Shown: in pieces, positions 24,807 through 33,936 of the stretch
Layout of the letters: each line of letters begins with the position of its first letter
Numbering within the stretch: the first letter of the stretch is position 1
Origin: CATQHD01 sp965202675
GTDB lineage: Bacteria > Actinomycetota > Acidimicrobiia > Spongiisociales > Spongiisociaceae
Direction of reading: 5' to 3'
Assembly (NCBI GenBank): GCA_965202675.1
Contig: OZ241842.1
Span: 2,852,001-2,916,000 of the forward strand
DNA length: 64,000 bases
The notes under the pieces: model-generated
Databases searched by the model: none
What the model was told of the DNA's origin: nothing
What the model saw: only the letters and a program-made list of their open reading frames with translations
Translations under genes and position numbers: made by a program

Positions 24807-26096
24807 ATGAAGCCGGGAGGAGCAGTGCGCGCCAGGAGAACGCGAGCAGGCGGCGGTTGGGCCCGGTTGCTGCCGGTGTGCGCCTCGGCGGTGCTGTTGG
24901 CGGCGGCGTGCGCTCCGGAGTACACGCCGGGGCCGCTGGGGGCGGTGGAGGTGGGTCCGGGCGGGGCGGTCCAGATACGGATGTTCCTGTCCCCCGAGGA
25001 GGGGGGGTCGGGCGTCACCAATCAGCGGATCGTACGGCTCGCCCTGGAGCACTACGGACCGGTCCGCGGTTTCGAGGTGAGCCTCGGCGGCGGCAACGTC
25101 GACGACGACTGCACCCCCGAGGGGGGGCGGTCGGGCGCGCAGGCGATCATCGACGAAGAGGGGGTGATCGGCGTGATCGGCACCACCTGTTCGGCGGCGG
25201 CGGTCGAGGCGTCGTCCTTGCTGACCGCAGAAGGGATGGTGATGATCTCGTCGACCAACACCTCCCCGACGCTCACCTCCGACCTTGCCGGCCGCCCCAG
25301 CGAGTACAGAAGCGAAGGCTATTACCGAACCTCGGACAACGACCTGCTCCAAGGCGCGGCGGTGGCGCGGTACCTGTACCAGGAGAAGGGCGTCACCAGG
25401 GCGGCGGCCGCCCACAACGGCGACGTGTACACCGAGAGCCTCGCCGGGGCCTTCGCCGACTCTTTCAGGGAGCTGGGGGGCGAGATCACCTGGTTCGGCG
25501 CCGTGGACGGATCCCAGGAGATCATGCTGCCTGCCCTCGCCGAGATGGCGGCAGGTTCGCCCCAGGCGCTGTATTTCCCTGTAAGCAGGGAGAACGCCGT
25601 CGGATTCGTGCGGGGCAAGCTGGAGACGGTCGGTCTGGAGGACATGCTGATGTTCACCTCCGACGCCCTGCTGGAGGACATCTTCATGGAGATGGAGGAG
25701 ACGGAAGGGGTGTTTTTCTCGGGTCCGGACAACCGCTTCCGCAACAATGAGAACCAGAGCACCGGCATGCATGCCGCCGAAATCCTCGCCGAGTACCGGG
25801 CGGCGTACGGCCACGACCCCGAAACCCCCTTCTGGGCGCACACCTACGACGCCGTGACGCTGCTGCTCGACGCGATCGAGGCCGCCTCCTTCACGGAGGG
25901 AGGGGCGCTGGCGGTGGATCGGTCCGGAGTGCGGGAGCATCTGGACGGGGTTTCCGGATACGGGGGGATCATAGGGTCGATCACCTGCGACGAGTTCGGC
26001 GACTGCGGGGTGGGGAAGCTGGTCATCGTCGAACACATCGACTCCGGCGACCTGGCCGCCTCCAAAGCCAATGTCGTCTACGAGTTCGGAGCATGA
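24807..26096 (+). CDS. Amino-acid-type ABC substrate-binding lipoprotein
   Basis: A 429-residue type I binding protein (LivJ/K-like). The signal peptide has an Arg-rich n-region and the lipobox LAAAC, with cysteine near residue 35. The fold shows VIGVIGTTCSAAAVEASSLL and MVMISSTNTSPTLT, typical of the first lobe. It is divergent from the partner-switching operon, which itself encodes another protein of this superfamily. No permease or ATPase genes are close, so transport partners, if any, are elsewhere. Confidence 0.88.
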   Translation: MKPGGAVRARRTRAGGGWARLLPVCASAVLLAAACAPEYTPGPLGAVEVGPGGAVQIRMFLSPEEGGSGVTNQRIVRLALEHYGPVRGFEVSLGGGNVDDDCTPEGGRSGAQAIIDEEGVIGVIGTTCSAAAVEASSLLTAEGMVMISSTNTSPTLTSDLAGRPSEYRSEGYYRTSDNDLLQGAAVARYLYQEKGVTRAAAAHNGDVYTESLAGAFADSFRELGGEITWFGAVDGSQEIMLPALAEMAAGSPQALYFPVSRENAVGFVRGKLETVGLEDMLMFTSDALLEDIFMEMEETEGVFFSGPDNRFRNNENQSTGMHAAEILAEYRAAYGHDPETPFWAHTYDAVTLLLDAIEAASFTEGGALAVDRSGVREHLDGVSGYGGIIGSITCDEFGDCGVGKLVIVEHIDSGDLAASKANVVYEFGA

Positions 26097-26173
26097 GCGG
26101 CGGTCGAGTGCCCGGCGCGGCGGGCACAGGCGGTTAGCCTTGGGCGGGCGCTCGGAACCCTGAAAGGAAGCGG

Positions 26174-26623
26174 ATGTTCGAAGCCTTGTTGTTCTTGCAC
26201 ATTCTCGGTGCGGCGGCCTGGTTGGGCGCCAATCTGGTGCGGGCCTACGCCGGCCGGGTTCTTACGAAGGGGGGCGGCGCAACCGCCGCCTCCTGGCACC
26301 GGACCACCGTTTCCATGGGCCGGTGGATCCACACCCCGGCCGCCATCACGGTGTTCGTAACGGGGTTCGGTCTGGTGGGTCTGGACGCCGCCACCCCGCT
26401 TACGGCCCCCTTCGTGGTGGTGGGCGCCATCGTGGTGGTCCTGGGGGCGGTGCTGGCCATGACCGTACTGGGCCCCAACGGGGAACGGATCGCCGCCGCC
26501 TACGAGCAGGATGACCGGGCCCTGGCCGAGACCGTATCCCGCCGCTCCGGCATCATCGGCTGGGTGGACACGGGGCTCGTGGTCTTCGCCACCCTGGTCA
26601 TGGTGCTGCGCTGGGGGGCGTGA
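26174..26623 (+). CDS. Four-helix membrane protein, DUF2269-like
   Basis: A 149-residue protein with four predicted spans: an N-terminal LLFLHILGAAAWLGANLV, two central spans around TPAAITVFVTGFGLVGL and APFVVVGAIVVVLGAVLAM, and a C-terminal VDTGLVVFATLVMVLRW. The N-terminal HILGAAAWLG pattern recalls DUF2269 integral membrane proteins. Function unknown. It follows the binding lipoprotein by 77 bp on the same strand, so the two may be co-transcribed. Confidence 0.7.
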   Translation: MFEALLFLHILGAAAWLGANLVRAYAGRVLTKGGGATAASWHRTTVSMGRWIHTPAAITVFVTGFGLVGLDAATPLTAPFVVVGAIVVVLGAVLAMTVLGPNGERIAAAYEQDDRALAETVSRRSGIIGWVDTGLVVFATLVMVLRWGA

Positions 26624-26669
26624 GGGCGTATACAACCGGCGGTTGCGAGCCCGCCCCCTGGTAAACGGC

Positions 26670-27386
26670 TTACCGGTCGAGGCTGCGGACGGTCTCGAGG
26701 GCTATGCGCACCATGCCGTCGAAGGTGCGCTCCCGCTCTTCGGGGGAGGCCTCCTCGCCGGTGACGAGGTGGTCGGAGACCGTAACGACGGCCAGCGCCT
26801 GCGCCCGCTCCTCGGCGGCGATGGTGTACAGCCCGGCCGCTTCCATCTCCACCGCCAGCACCCCCATCCGCTGCCAGGCCTCGAGAGCGTTGTCGTAGGA
26901 GTTGTAGAAGAGGTCGGAGGAGTGGAGGTTGCCGATGTGGGCCTTGATGCGCAGCCGGTCGGCGGCGTCGGCGGCCGCCCTCAGCAGCCCGTAGTCCGCG
27001 GTGGGTGCGTAGTCCCATCCGTTGTAGCGCCGGCGGTTGGTGGTCGAATCGGTGCAGGCGCCGATGGCCAGGATCGCTTCCCTCATCTTCACGTCCGGGG
27101 AGATGCCGCCGCAGGTGCCCACCCGGATCAGCTTCCTGACCCCGTAGGTGCGGATCAGCTCGGTGATGTAGATGCTCGCCGACGGTATCCCCATGCCGGT
27201 GCCCATCGCCGAGACCGGCTTGCCCCGGTACGAACCGGTGAACCCCGACATGTTGCGGACCGAGGTCACCTCCACGGCGTCGTCCAGGAAGGTCTCGGCT
27301 ATGTAGCGGGCGCGCAACGGGTCGCCCGGCAGCAGGATCGACTCGGCGAACGCTCCGTCGGGGGCCGAGATATGGGGGGTGGCCAA
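26670..27386 (-). CDS. deoD: Purine-nucleoside phosphorylase, hexameric type
   Basis: A 238-residue phosphorylase that cleaves purine nucleosides to base and ribose-1-phosphate in salvage. Recognisable are the start MATPHI.A..GAFA..ILLPGDPLRA, GTGMGIPSASIY, VGTCGGI, VEMEAAGLYTIA and the catalytic aspartate in VSDH. Length is normal for DeoD. It stands alone on the minus strand, divergent from the IclR regulator gene with 126 bp between them. Confidence 0.95.
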   Translation of the reverse strand: MATPHISAPDGAFAESILLPGDPLRARYIAETFLDDAVEVTSVRNMSGFTGSYRGKPVSAMGTGMGIPSASIYITELIRTYGVRKLIRVGTCGGISPDVKMREAILAIGACTDSTTNRRRYNGWDYAPTADYGLLRAAADAADRLRIKAHIGNLHSSDLFYNSYDNALEAWQRMGVLAVEMEAAGLYTIAAEERAQALAVVTVSDHLVTGEEASPEERERTFDGMVRIALETVRSLDR

Positions 27387-27512
27387 GGCAGTCTCCTTCC
27401 TTCTGCGGGGTTGCCCGCTCCTTCGGGCGGCGCCGGTCGGGGCCGCTCTCCGAGGGTTTTCGCGATGTGGTACGGTTGGCCATGAAGCCTAGACCCGCCC
27501 AGGGGAGCCCGA

Positions 27513-28247
27513 ATGAGCAGCGTGCGGTCCATTGAACGCGCCTTCTCGCTGCTCGAAGCCGTTTCGGTTTCCGAGCTGGGGGTCACCGGCTTGGCCGAAC
27601 GGGTCGGCGTACCCAAGAGCACCGCGGCGCGGATACTCAAAACCCTGGAAGCGATGGGGGCGGTGGAGAAGGGGCCGGATGACGGCGTTTACCGGATCGG
27701 CCCCAAGGTTTACGGCCTGGCAGCCGAGAAGGGCCGGTCGGCCGAGCTGGTGCACAAGGCCCGCCCGCACCTCGAGATGCTGGCCGGGTCGCTGGGCGAG
27801 GACGCCGGACTGGCGGTGCAGGACGGAAACCAGGTCCGCTACATCACCCAGGAGGACGCCGACAACAATGTGGTGGTTCGCGACTGGACGGGGACCTTGC
27901 TCCCCATGTACGTGGTTCCCTCCGGCTTGGTCATACTGGCCCACTGGCCGCAGGACCAGCTGGACCACTACCTGGCGGGAACCCTGGAGCCCTACACCCG
28001 GCGCACGGTCACCGATCCGGCGCTGATCCGGCGTCGTCTGAACCGCATACGCGACGAGGGGTGGGTGTGGGTCATCGAAGAGTTCGTGGAGGGCATCAAT
28101 TCGGTGGCTTCCCCCGTCTACGACGATCGCGGCCGCGTGCTGGCCGCCGTCCACGTGCATGGCCCGTCATACCGCTTTCCGGGTCGTTCCCCTCCGGAAT
28201 CCATTGCCGCCGAAGTGGCCGAGGCGGCGGCCGCGGTCTCCGCCTAG
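27513..28247 (+). CDS. IclR-family transcriptional regulator
   Basis: A 244-residue regulator. The N-terminal winged helix (about 1-65) reads SVRSIERAFSLLEAV...GLAERVGVPKSTAARIL.TLE, the IclR signature. The C-terminal effector domain (about 75-240) has DWTGTLLPMYVVPSGLVILA. IclR proteins usually control catabolic genes in response to a small organic acid. The divergent deoD gene is a possible target, but nothing in the gap proves it. Element copy B follows on the same strand. Confidence 0.9.
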   Translation: MSSVRSIERAFSLLEAVSVSELGVTGLAERVGVPKSTAARILKTLEAMGAVEKGPDDGVYRIGPKVYGLAAEKGRSAELVHKARPHLEMLAGSLGEDAGLAVQDGNQVRYITQEDADNNVVVRDWTGTLLPMYVVPSGLVILAHWPQDQLDHYLAGTLEPYTRRTVTDPALIRRRLNRIRDEGWVWVIEEFVEGINSVASPVYDDRGRVLAAVHVHGPSYRFPGRSPPESIAAEVAEAAAAVSA

Positions 28248-28320
28248 ACGGGCAGATCCGGCGCCGCGTGCAACCCGACGGTTTGGTATATGAAAGAGAG
28301 TTTTTTTAGCATTCTAAGAT

Positions 28321-28607
28321 GAGGGTATTGAATTCGTCATAGATTTGTGATACTATGTGTTTGCTGTGACACAAACACCGCCGCCGGGTTCCGGAGGCGC
28401 GGCGGTCATCATGGATATGGATGATGCCCGGTCGGGCGTCAGGGCCGGGGCCGCGCGCCCCGCGAGGATTCCATGCTGGTGGAGGCGGCGGGGGAGGGAC
28501 CCGGCGAAGCCGGGGCGCGGGGCGGCGTTTTTCGCGTTCTTGCCGGGGTCCGGGAGGGGGGATAGGGCTTGGCCGGCGGGTTTCGCAGGAAAAAAGGTTC
28601 GGGCTTG
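28321..28607 (+). repeat. Dispersed structured element, copy B (candidate RNA gene)
   Basis: Copy B of the five-member family, + strand. The promoter is followed 12 nt after the -10 box by ACACAAACACC, then a perfect 8-bp hairpin (28377-28406; ACCGCCGC/GCGGCGGT, 14-nt loop with TTCCGGAG), the purine tract GGTGGAGGCGGCGGGGGAGGG, the CCCGGC-GAA-GCCGGG hairpin (28500-28514) and GGCGGCGTTTTTCGCG. It aligns closely with copy E through the promoter and first hairpin, and with copy D through the tail. It fills most of the 428-bp gap between the IclR gene and the convergent ABC-2 permease gene. Confidence 0.75.
28328..28356 (+). promoter_or_regulatory. Promoter of element B
   Basis: TTGAAT (28328-28333) and TACTAT (28351-28356) with a 17-bp spacer, preceded by the shared GATGAGGGTA. 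The stop of the IclR gene is 80 bp upstream, so this promoter gives the element its own transcription. Confidence 0.7.
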
Positions 28608-28675
28608 CGCCGTGTCGGTGCCTTCGCTGTCAACCCGGGTCGGCATGGGATATGGGGCACACCCCCGGAGCCGGG

Positions 28676-29881
28676 TCAGAACTCGGCGGAGCGGAAGGCC
28701 TCGCGCAGCTTGACCCGGCTGCGGTGTTTGAACATTCCGCCTGCGTAGATCTTGCCCGCCGTTCTCAGCAGCCAGAGGGCGAAGGCGATGGTTACGGCCG
28801 CCGAGGCGGCCTGCTGCCACAGCGGGATGGAGTCCGACACCGTCCGCACCGACACTACGAAGGGCGCGGTGGGCGGTATGAACGAAAGGATGGTGGACAG
28901 GACGGAGCCGGGGTTGTTGGCCACGTGGAAGATGCTGACGAAGTAGCCGATCATCGAGACGAGGGTCATGGGGAAGGCGGCGTTCTGGGCGTCCTCCGGC
29001 CGGGCGGCTACCGCCCCCACCATGGCGTAGGCGACAGCGTAGAGGGCGTAGCCGAGCACAAACCAGAGCAGCAGGGCGGTGAGCAGCCCGGCGTTGATCT
29101 CGGCTGTCAGGGAGGCGTCGGCCACCCGCCGGATTCCGAAGACGATTACGCCCACCAGGATGCTGAACTGGAGCAGGCCCAGGATGCCCACCCCCGCGAT
29201 CTTTCCCAACAACACCTGCCAGGGCCGCACCGCGGACAGCAGCACCTCCGCCACCCGGCTGGTCTTTTCCTCGGTTACCCCCATCAGCACCCACGAGCCG
29301 GTCATCATGACCGCCATGAACAGCAGCACCAGGGCCGCCTGGCTGATGAAGGACCGCCGGGCTCTGGCCGCCTCCTCGTCCGGCGGGGTGGTCTGGGTCA
29401 CCCCCAACGCCTGCCCGGTCAGCAGAGGGAACACATCTTCGGAGGCCCGGCCGGCGGAGACCAGCTCTTCCAGCCTGATCAGGGCGGCGGCCTGGGTGAG
29501 CAGATTTTCGAGCCGCCCGCCGGCTTCTTCCACCACCAGCTCGCCGCCGTCTATCAGGGCCGCGTCGAGGCCGCCCTCGGCCACCGCCCGCTCGGCGGCG
29601 GCGCGGTCCGGCCAGGCGGACGACGCGATGCGAACGGGCGGGTCGGCGTCCGCCGTCATCGCCCGCGCCCTCTCCACTACGCCCCGGCCCCCTTCCCCCG
29701 CCAATCCCACCCGATAGTTCTGGTCGTCGTCCCCGCCCAGCAGCGCGGGGATGGTGAACCCCGCCCCGATCAGGAAGGCCAGCACCGCCCAGCTGACCAG
29801 ATAGGACTTGCTCAAACCCCGTTCGCGCAGCTCGCGCAGGATTACCAGCCTGATCGGACGGAGGGGCCCGGTCCTGTTCAT
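28676..29881 (-). CDS. ABC-2 exporter permease (NatB-like)
   Basis: A 401-residue membrane protein. One N-terminal span is followed by an extracytoplasmic domain of about 140 residues and then five or six clustered spans, with the conserved cytoplasmic EEKTSRVAEVLLSAVRPWQVLLGK. This layout is that of NatB/YhaP-type permeases, which export sodium or peptides. The ATPase gene upstream overlaps its start by 4 bp. Substrate unknown. It is convergent with element copy B. Confidence 0.88.
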   Translation of the reverse strand: MNRTGPLRPIRLVILRELRERGLSKSYLVSWAVLAFLIGAGFTIPALLGGDDDQNYRVGLAGEGGRGVVERARAMTADADPPVRIASSAWPDRAAAERAVAEGGLDAALIDGGELVVEEAGGRLENLLTQAAALIRLEELVSAGRASEDVFPLLTGQALGVTQTTPPDEEAARARRSFISQAALVLLFMAVMMTGSWVLMGVTEEKTSRVAEVLLSAVRPWQVLLGKIAGVGILGLLQFSILVGVIVFGIRRVADASLTAEINAGLLTALLLWFVLGYALYAVAYAMVGAVAARPEDAQNAAFPMTLVSMIGYFVSIFHVANNPGSVLSTILSFIPPTAPFVVSVRTVSDSIPLWQQAASAAVTIAFALWLLRTAGKIYAGGMFKHRSRVKLREAFRSAEF

Positions 29882-30765
29882 CTCCCCACGGCCTCCTTGA
29901 ACAGGTCAGACAGGGCGGGAGGGCGGTAGGAGAACTCCCGGATCCGCCCTTGGGCCTGCAGCGAGGCCAACAGGGCGCGGAAGTCCAGGCCGGCGGGCAC
30001 CAGCATGGTGTGCCGGGTTCCCCGGGACTCCAGAGCCTCTATTCCGTCGATGCCGAGGTCCGGCGGTTTCCCTGCGTCCATATCCAGCTCCAGCCGGCGG
30101 CGGGAAGAGCGTTCCTTCAGATCCCTGACCCTGCCGGCCAGGACGACCCGGCCCCGGTCGATGACGGCCACGTCGTCGCAGAGCTCCTCGACCAGGTCCA
30201 GCTGGTGGCTGGAGAACAGCACCGCCGCCCCGGATTCGGTCTGCTCGCGGAGGATTCCGGCCATCTCCTCCATCCCGAACGGGTCCAAGCCGCTGAATGG
30301 TTCGTCGAGCACCAGCAGATCGGAGTCGTGCACCAGAGCGGCCAACAGCTGAGCGCGCTGCTGGTTGCCGTGGGACAGATCCTCGAGCCGGGAACCGGCC
30401 CGTTCTCCCAGCCCCGCCTGCTCGATCCAGCGGTCGGCGGACTCGGCGGCGGCGCCGCGCTCCATGCCATGCAGCCGTCCGAAGTACGCGAGCTGGTCGC
30501 GTACCTTCATGCGCGGGTACAGCCCCCGCTCCTCCGGCATGTATCCGAACCGGCGCCGGTCCTCGTGCGACACCGGGCGCCCCTTCCAGGTCACCCGTCC
30601 GGCGTCGAGATGCACCAGACCGAAGACGGCCCGCATGGCGGTGGTCTTGCCCGCCCCGTTCGGTCCGAGGAAGCCCACCATCCGGCCGGGCGGGACGGTG
30701 AGGCTGCATCTGTCCAGCGCCGTGATTTCTCCGTAGCGTTTCTCGAGAGCGTCCAGTATCAGCAA
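29878..30765 (-). CDS. ABC-2 exporter ATP-binding protein (NatA-like)
   Basis: A 295-residue ATPase with Walker A GPNGAGKT, the Q-loop region PEERGLYPRM, signature LSHGNQQRAQL (variant of LSGGQ as in NatA/YhaQ), Walker B LVLDEPFSGLD and SSHQLDLVE. The frame stays open far upstream, but similarity begins at TTG 30765 (LLILDALEKRYGEITAL), with a GGAGAG site 6 nt before it. It pairs with the downstream permease. Confidence 0.9.
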   Translation of the reverse strand: MLILDALEKRYGEITALDRCSLTVPPGRMVGFLGPNGAGKTTAMRAVFGLVHLDAGRVTWKGRPVSHEDRRRFGYMPEERGLYPRMKVRDQLAYFGRLHGMERGAAAESADRWIEQAGLGERAGSRLEDLSHGNQQRAQLLAALVHDSDLLVLDEPFSGLDPFGMEEMAGILREQTESGAAVLFSSHQLDLVEELCDDVAVIDRGRVVLAGRVRDLKERSSRRRLELDMDAGKPPDLGIDGIEALESRGTRHTMLVPAGLDFRALLASLQAQGRIREFSYRPPALSDLFKEAVGR

Positions 30766-30867
30766 TCGAATCTCTCCAGGCTGTCCAGGCCGCCCGATGG
30801 TAGCCCCGAGGCCGGGGCAACCCGAGGCCGCCCGTTCCCCTTTTGGGGTTGCCCCGACCCCGGGTCG

Positions 30868-30891
30868 GGCGCGGAATCCTGATTCCGCGCC
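30868..30891. repeat. Perfect 11-bp inverted repeat upstream of comEA
   Basis: GGCGCGGAATC and GATTCCGCGCC are separated by 2 bp. Just before it lie another palindrome (CCGACC-CCG-GGTCGG) and CCCCTTTTGGGG. This string of hairpins occupies the gap between the divergent NatA-like gene and comEA. A TATAAA box follows near 30930. It could be a REP-like element or a terminator remnant. Confidence 0.5.
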
Positions 30892-30961
30892 GACGACACC
30901 CTTCCCGAATCGGCTTATTTGCGGTATAAAGATATATCGCCGTCCATCGAAAGACAACGAT

Positions 30962-31630
30962 ATGTCTGACACACCCGATATCCCCGGCCTCCTCGGTGTA
31001 TCGAATGCGCCCCGGCCTCCCGAGGGGAGCGCCCGCCCGACCCGCCTTTCCGTCCACTGGCCTGCGGCGGCCCTGCTGGTGGGATCGGCCCTGCTGGCCG
31101 CCCTGCTGTTCTCCCTCTGGCGGCGGCCCGACCACCCCCGGACTCCCGACCTTCCCCCCGCCGCGTCCCTGTCCGCGCCCATCCCGGCGCCGGCGCCCTC
31201 GTTCGTGGTGGTGCATGTGTCCGGGGCGGTGGCCTCGCCGGGGCTGGTGTCGCTCCCCGAAGGCAGCCGCGCCGCGGAAGCCGTCGCCGCGGCCGGAGGC
31301 GTCCGCCCGGGAGGCCGGCTGGGCGGCATCAACCTGGCCGCCCCGGTCACCGACGGGATGCATCTGGCGGTTCCCTGGACGGACGGCGGCGAAGCCGGTT
31401 CCGCCGCCCCTTCGGGAACCGGCGGGCGGGGCTTCCCCATCGACGTGAACCGGGCCGGGGTGGATGAGCTGACCGGGCTGCCGGGGGTGGGCGAGGTATT
31501 GGCCGTCCGCATCACCGCCCACCGGGAGGCGCGCGGGCCGTTCCGCACCCTGGAAGACCTGCTCGACGTGCCCGGAATCGGCGAGGCCAAGCTGGCCGGC
31601 CTCCGCGACTTTGCGGCAGTGCGCCCGTAG
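30962..31630 (+). CDS. comEA: ComEA-family DNA-binding competence protein
   Basis: A 222-residue protein. One membrane anchor (WPAAALLVGSALLAALLFSLW, about residue 35-55) is followed by a Pro/Ala linker, an SLBB domain (VVVHVSGAVASPGLVSLPEG, about 80-140) and two helix-hairpin-helix motifs (DVNRAGVDELTGLPGVGEVLA...LEDLLDVPGIGEAKL). ComEA binds incoming DNA at the outer face of the membrane and hands it to ComEC, the next gene. The frame extends upstream to 30797, but the ATG at 30962 begins the conserved protein. Confidence 0.93.
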   Translation: MSDTPDIPGLLGVSNAPRPPEGSARPTRLSVHWPAAALLVGSALLAALLFSLWRRPDHPRTPDLPPAASLSAPIPAPAPSFVVVHVSGAVASPGLVSLPEGSRAAEAVAAAGGVRPGGRLGGINLAAPVTDGMHLAVPWTDGGEAGSAAPSGTGGRGFPIDVNRAGVDELTGLPGVGEVLAVRITAHREARGPFRTLEDLLDVPGIGEAKLAGLRDFAAVRP

Positions 31631-33928
31631 ACCGCCGCCGGATCGGAAAGCATTGCCGCCGCCCGCCCCGGCCGGGGGGTTCGCCTTTGCGGGCCGCTTG
31701 CCCGACCGGCAGGCCCGCCTGTATCTGGGGGCCGCCGGGGCGGTGTGGGCGGGCGCCGTCCTGGGGATGCGCTTCGGGTGGCGGCCGCTTGCCGTTGCCG
31801 CCGCCGCGGCCGGGCTGGCGGCGTTGGGCCGGAGATGGACCGCGGCGCTGATCATCGGGTTGGGGTCGGCCGGGCTGGTGGCCGGTTTCCTGGCCGAGGC
31901 CCGCCAGGAACAGGCCGCGGCGGCCGTTCTTCCGTCCGGCGAGGTTCGATTGCTGGTGGAGGCGCTGGCGGCCGGGGGCGGCGGGGCGGACCGGGGGTGG
32001 GCGCTGGTGCGGGCGAAGGCGGTGAAGTCTGTAGGGGAGGAGGGGGAAGGCCGCCCCTGGGACGGGCCGGCCGGCTGGCTGCGGGGAGGCGTGTCCGGCT
32101 GGCCGCGGTCGAGCCGCTGGTGGGTAACCATCGTGATGACGGCTTTGCCGGAGGACGGGGGGCCGGGCGGACCGGGGCGGCGGGCCGTGTGGGAAGGCAA
32201 GGCTGAGGAAGCCGATTTCGCCGGTTACGGAGGGGGCCTGCCGGGTGAGTATGCGGCCGGGGTGCGTTCGTTGATCCTCGAGCGCCTGCGTCCTGAAGCG
32301 GACCGGGGGCGCGCCCTGCTGGCCGGATTCCTGCTGGGTGACGTTTCCCGGCTCGAGGACGTGGAGGTCGAGCATATGCGCCGGGCCGGGCTCTCCCATT
32401 TCGTGGCGGTATCGGGCAGCAACGTGGCGTTGTTCTTGGGCGCCCTGTTCCTGCTGTCCGGGCCGCTCGGCTGGAGCGCCCGCCGCCGCGCCGCGCTCGG
32501 TTTGGCCGGGCTGGGGTTCTTCGTCCTGCTGATCGGCCCGATCCGTCGGTGATGCGGGCGGCCGTCATGGCCGGGCTGGTGCTGTCGAGCCGGGCCTTCG
32601 GCCTGCGCCCCGACATCTGGAGGGTGCTGGCGGCGGGGGTCATCCTGCTGATCCTCGCTTCCCCCGAGCTGGCTTTCAGCCTGGGTTTCCAGCTGTCGGT
32701 GGCGGCCACCGCCGGGGTGATAGTCGGTTCCGGGTGTTTCGGGGGAGTCAGGCCGCGCTGGCTGGGGACCGCGCTGGGAGCGTCGACCTTCGCCCAGCTG
32801 GCGGTGGCGCCCGTCCTGCTGTCGGCCATAGGAACCATCCCGCTGTGGGCGCCGGCCGCCAACGTGGCGGCCGGGCCCCTCGTGCTGGCCGCCACCGGCC
32901 TGGGGGCGGCGGGGGTGTTGACCGGGATCGACCCGGTTACCGCAGTCGGGGCGGCGGCCGCCCGGGCGGTGCTCGTCATCGCCGAAGCCGCCGCCGGTCT
33001 GCCCCAGATCGATTGGCGGGCCTTCCTGTTGCTGTTGCTGATCGGGGCGGCGGCGCTCCGGCGTTCCCTCCGTCCGGCGGCGGTGCTGGCCGGCGCGGCG
33101 GCGGTCGCGGCGCTTACCGTTTCTCTCAGCCCCGGCCTGTTCGGCGGCCCCCCGGTCCGGCCCGCCTTCGCAGCCCTGGACGTGGGGCAGGGCGACGCCC
33201 TCCTGCTGCTCGGGGCGGGCGGCGAGACCCTGCTGGTGGACGGGGGAAGCGACGGTTTGGTCCTGCGGGACGGGCTGGCGCGCTTCGGGGTGCGTTCCAT
33301 AGACCTGTTGATCGTTACCCACGCCCACCGCGACCACTACGGGGGGCTGGCCGGCCTGATCGGTTCGGTCCCGGTCAGGGAGATGTGGTACGCCCCGTTT
33401 CCCGGCCAGGGGGAGCAGTTCGGGGAGTTCATCGCTTCCGCCCGCGCCCGCACCGCCGTGTCCACCCCCCGGCCCGGACGGTACCGCGTCGGCGGGGTGG
33501 GGCTGGAGGTGTTGGGGCCCCTCCGCCGTTACGCATCCCTCAACGACCAGTCCATCGTGGTGATCGCCTCCCTGGGCGGAAGCCGCATCCTGCTTTCGGG
33601 CGACATCGAGCGGATAGCCCAGGCGGAGATGGACCCTCCCCCGGTCGAGATACTCAAGGTTCCCCACCAGGGCGCCGCCACCTCCGACCCGGCCTGGTTG
33701 ATCGACACCGGCGCCTCCGCGGCGGTGGTGAGCGTCGGACCCAACACTTACGGCCACCCCTCGGCCGATCTGCTCGCCGAGCTGGCCGCCGCCGGTATGG
33801 AAGTGCGCCGCACGGATCTCGAAGGAGACGTGGTGATCCGCCTCCCGCTGCCTCCGCCCGTCCGGGGGCGGGCGCTACCATCGCCGCAGGCCGCCGGGGA
33901 CGCGCCGAGAGCCGGGAGAGCGGGCTGA
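31611..33928 (+). pseudogene. comEC: comEC, DNA-uptake channel, interrupted by a frameshift near 32540
   Basis: Two adjacent frames together make one ComEC. The first (31611-32552, 313 residues) has the N-terminal membrane part and the competence motif MRRAGLSHFVAVSGSNVALFLG. The second (32549-33928, 459 residues) has the remaining spans and the beta-lactamase-like domain with THAHRDHYGG. At the junction the sequence reads GGCCCGATCCGTCGGTGATG; one extra G after GGCCCG would give GPDPSVMRAAVMAG, the usual continuous ComEC sequence. The combined length of about 770 residues is normal. Either a real recent inactivation or a one-base sequence error. The first part overlaps the end of comEA; its start (TTG 31611) is uncertain. 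Confidence 0.88.
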
Positions 33929-33936
33929 CAGCAGAA

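Noticed and set aside
32549..33928. Second half of comEC as an independent gene
   Set aside because: It begins mid-way through a membrane segment block with no ribosome site, and joins perfectly to the upstream half with one added base.
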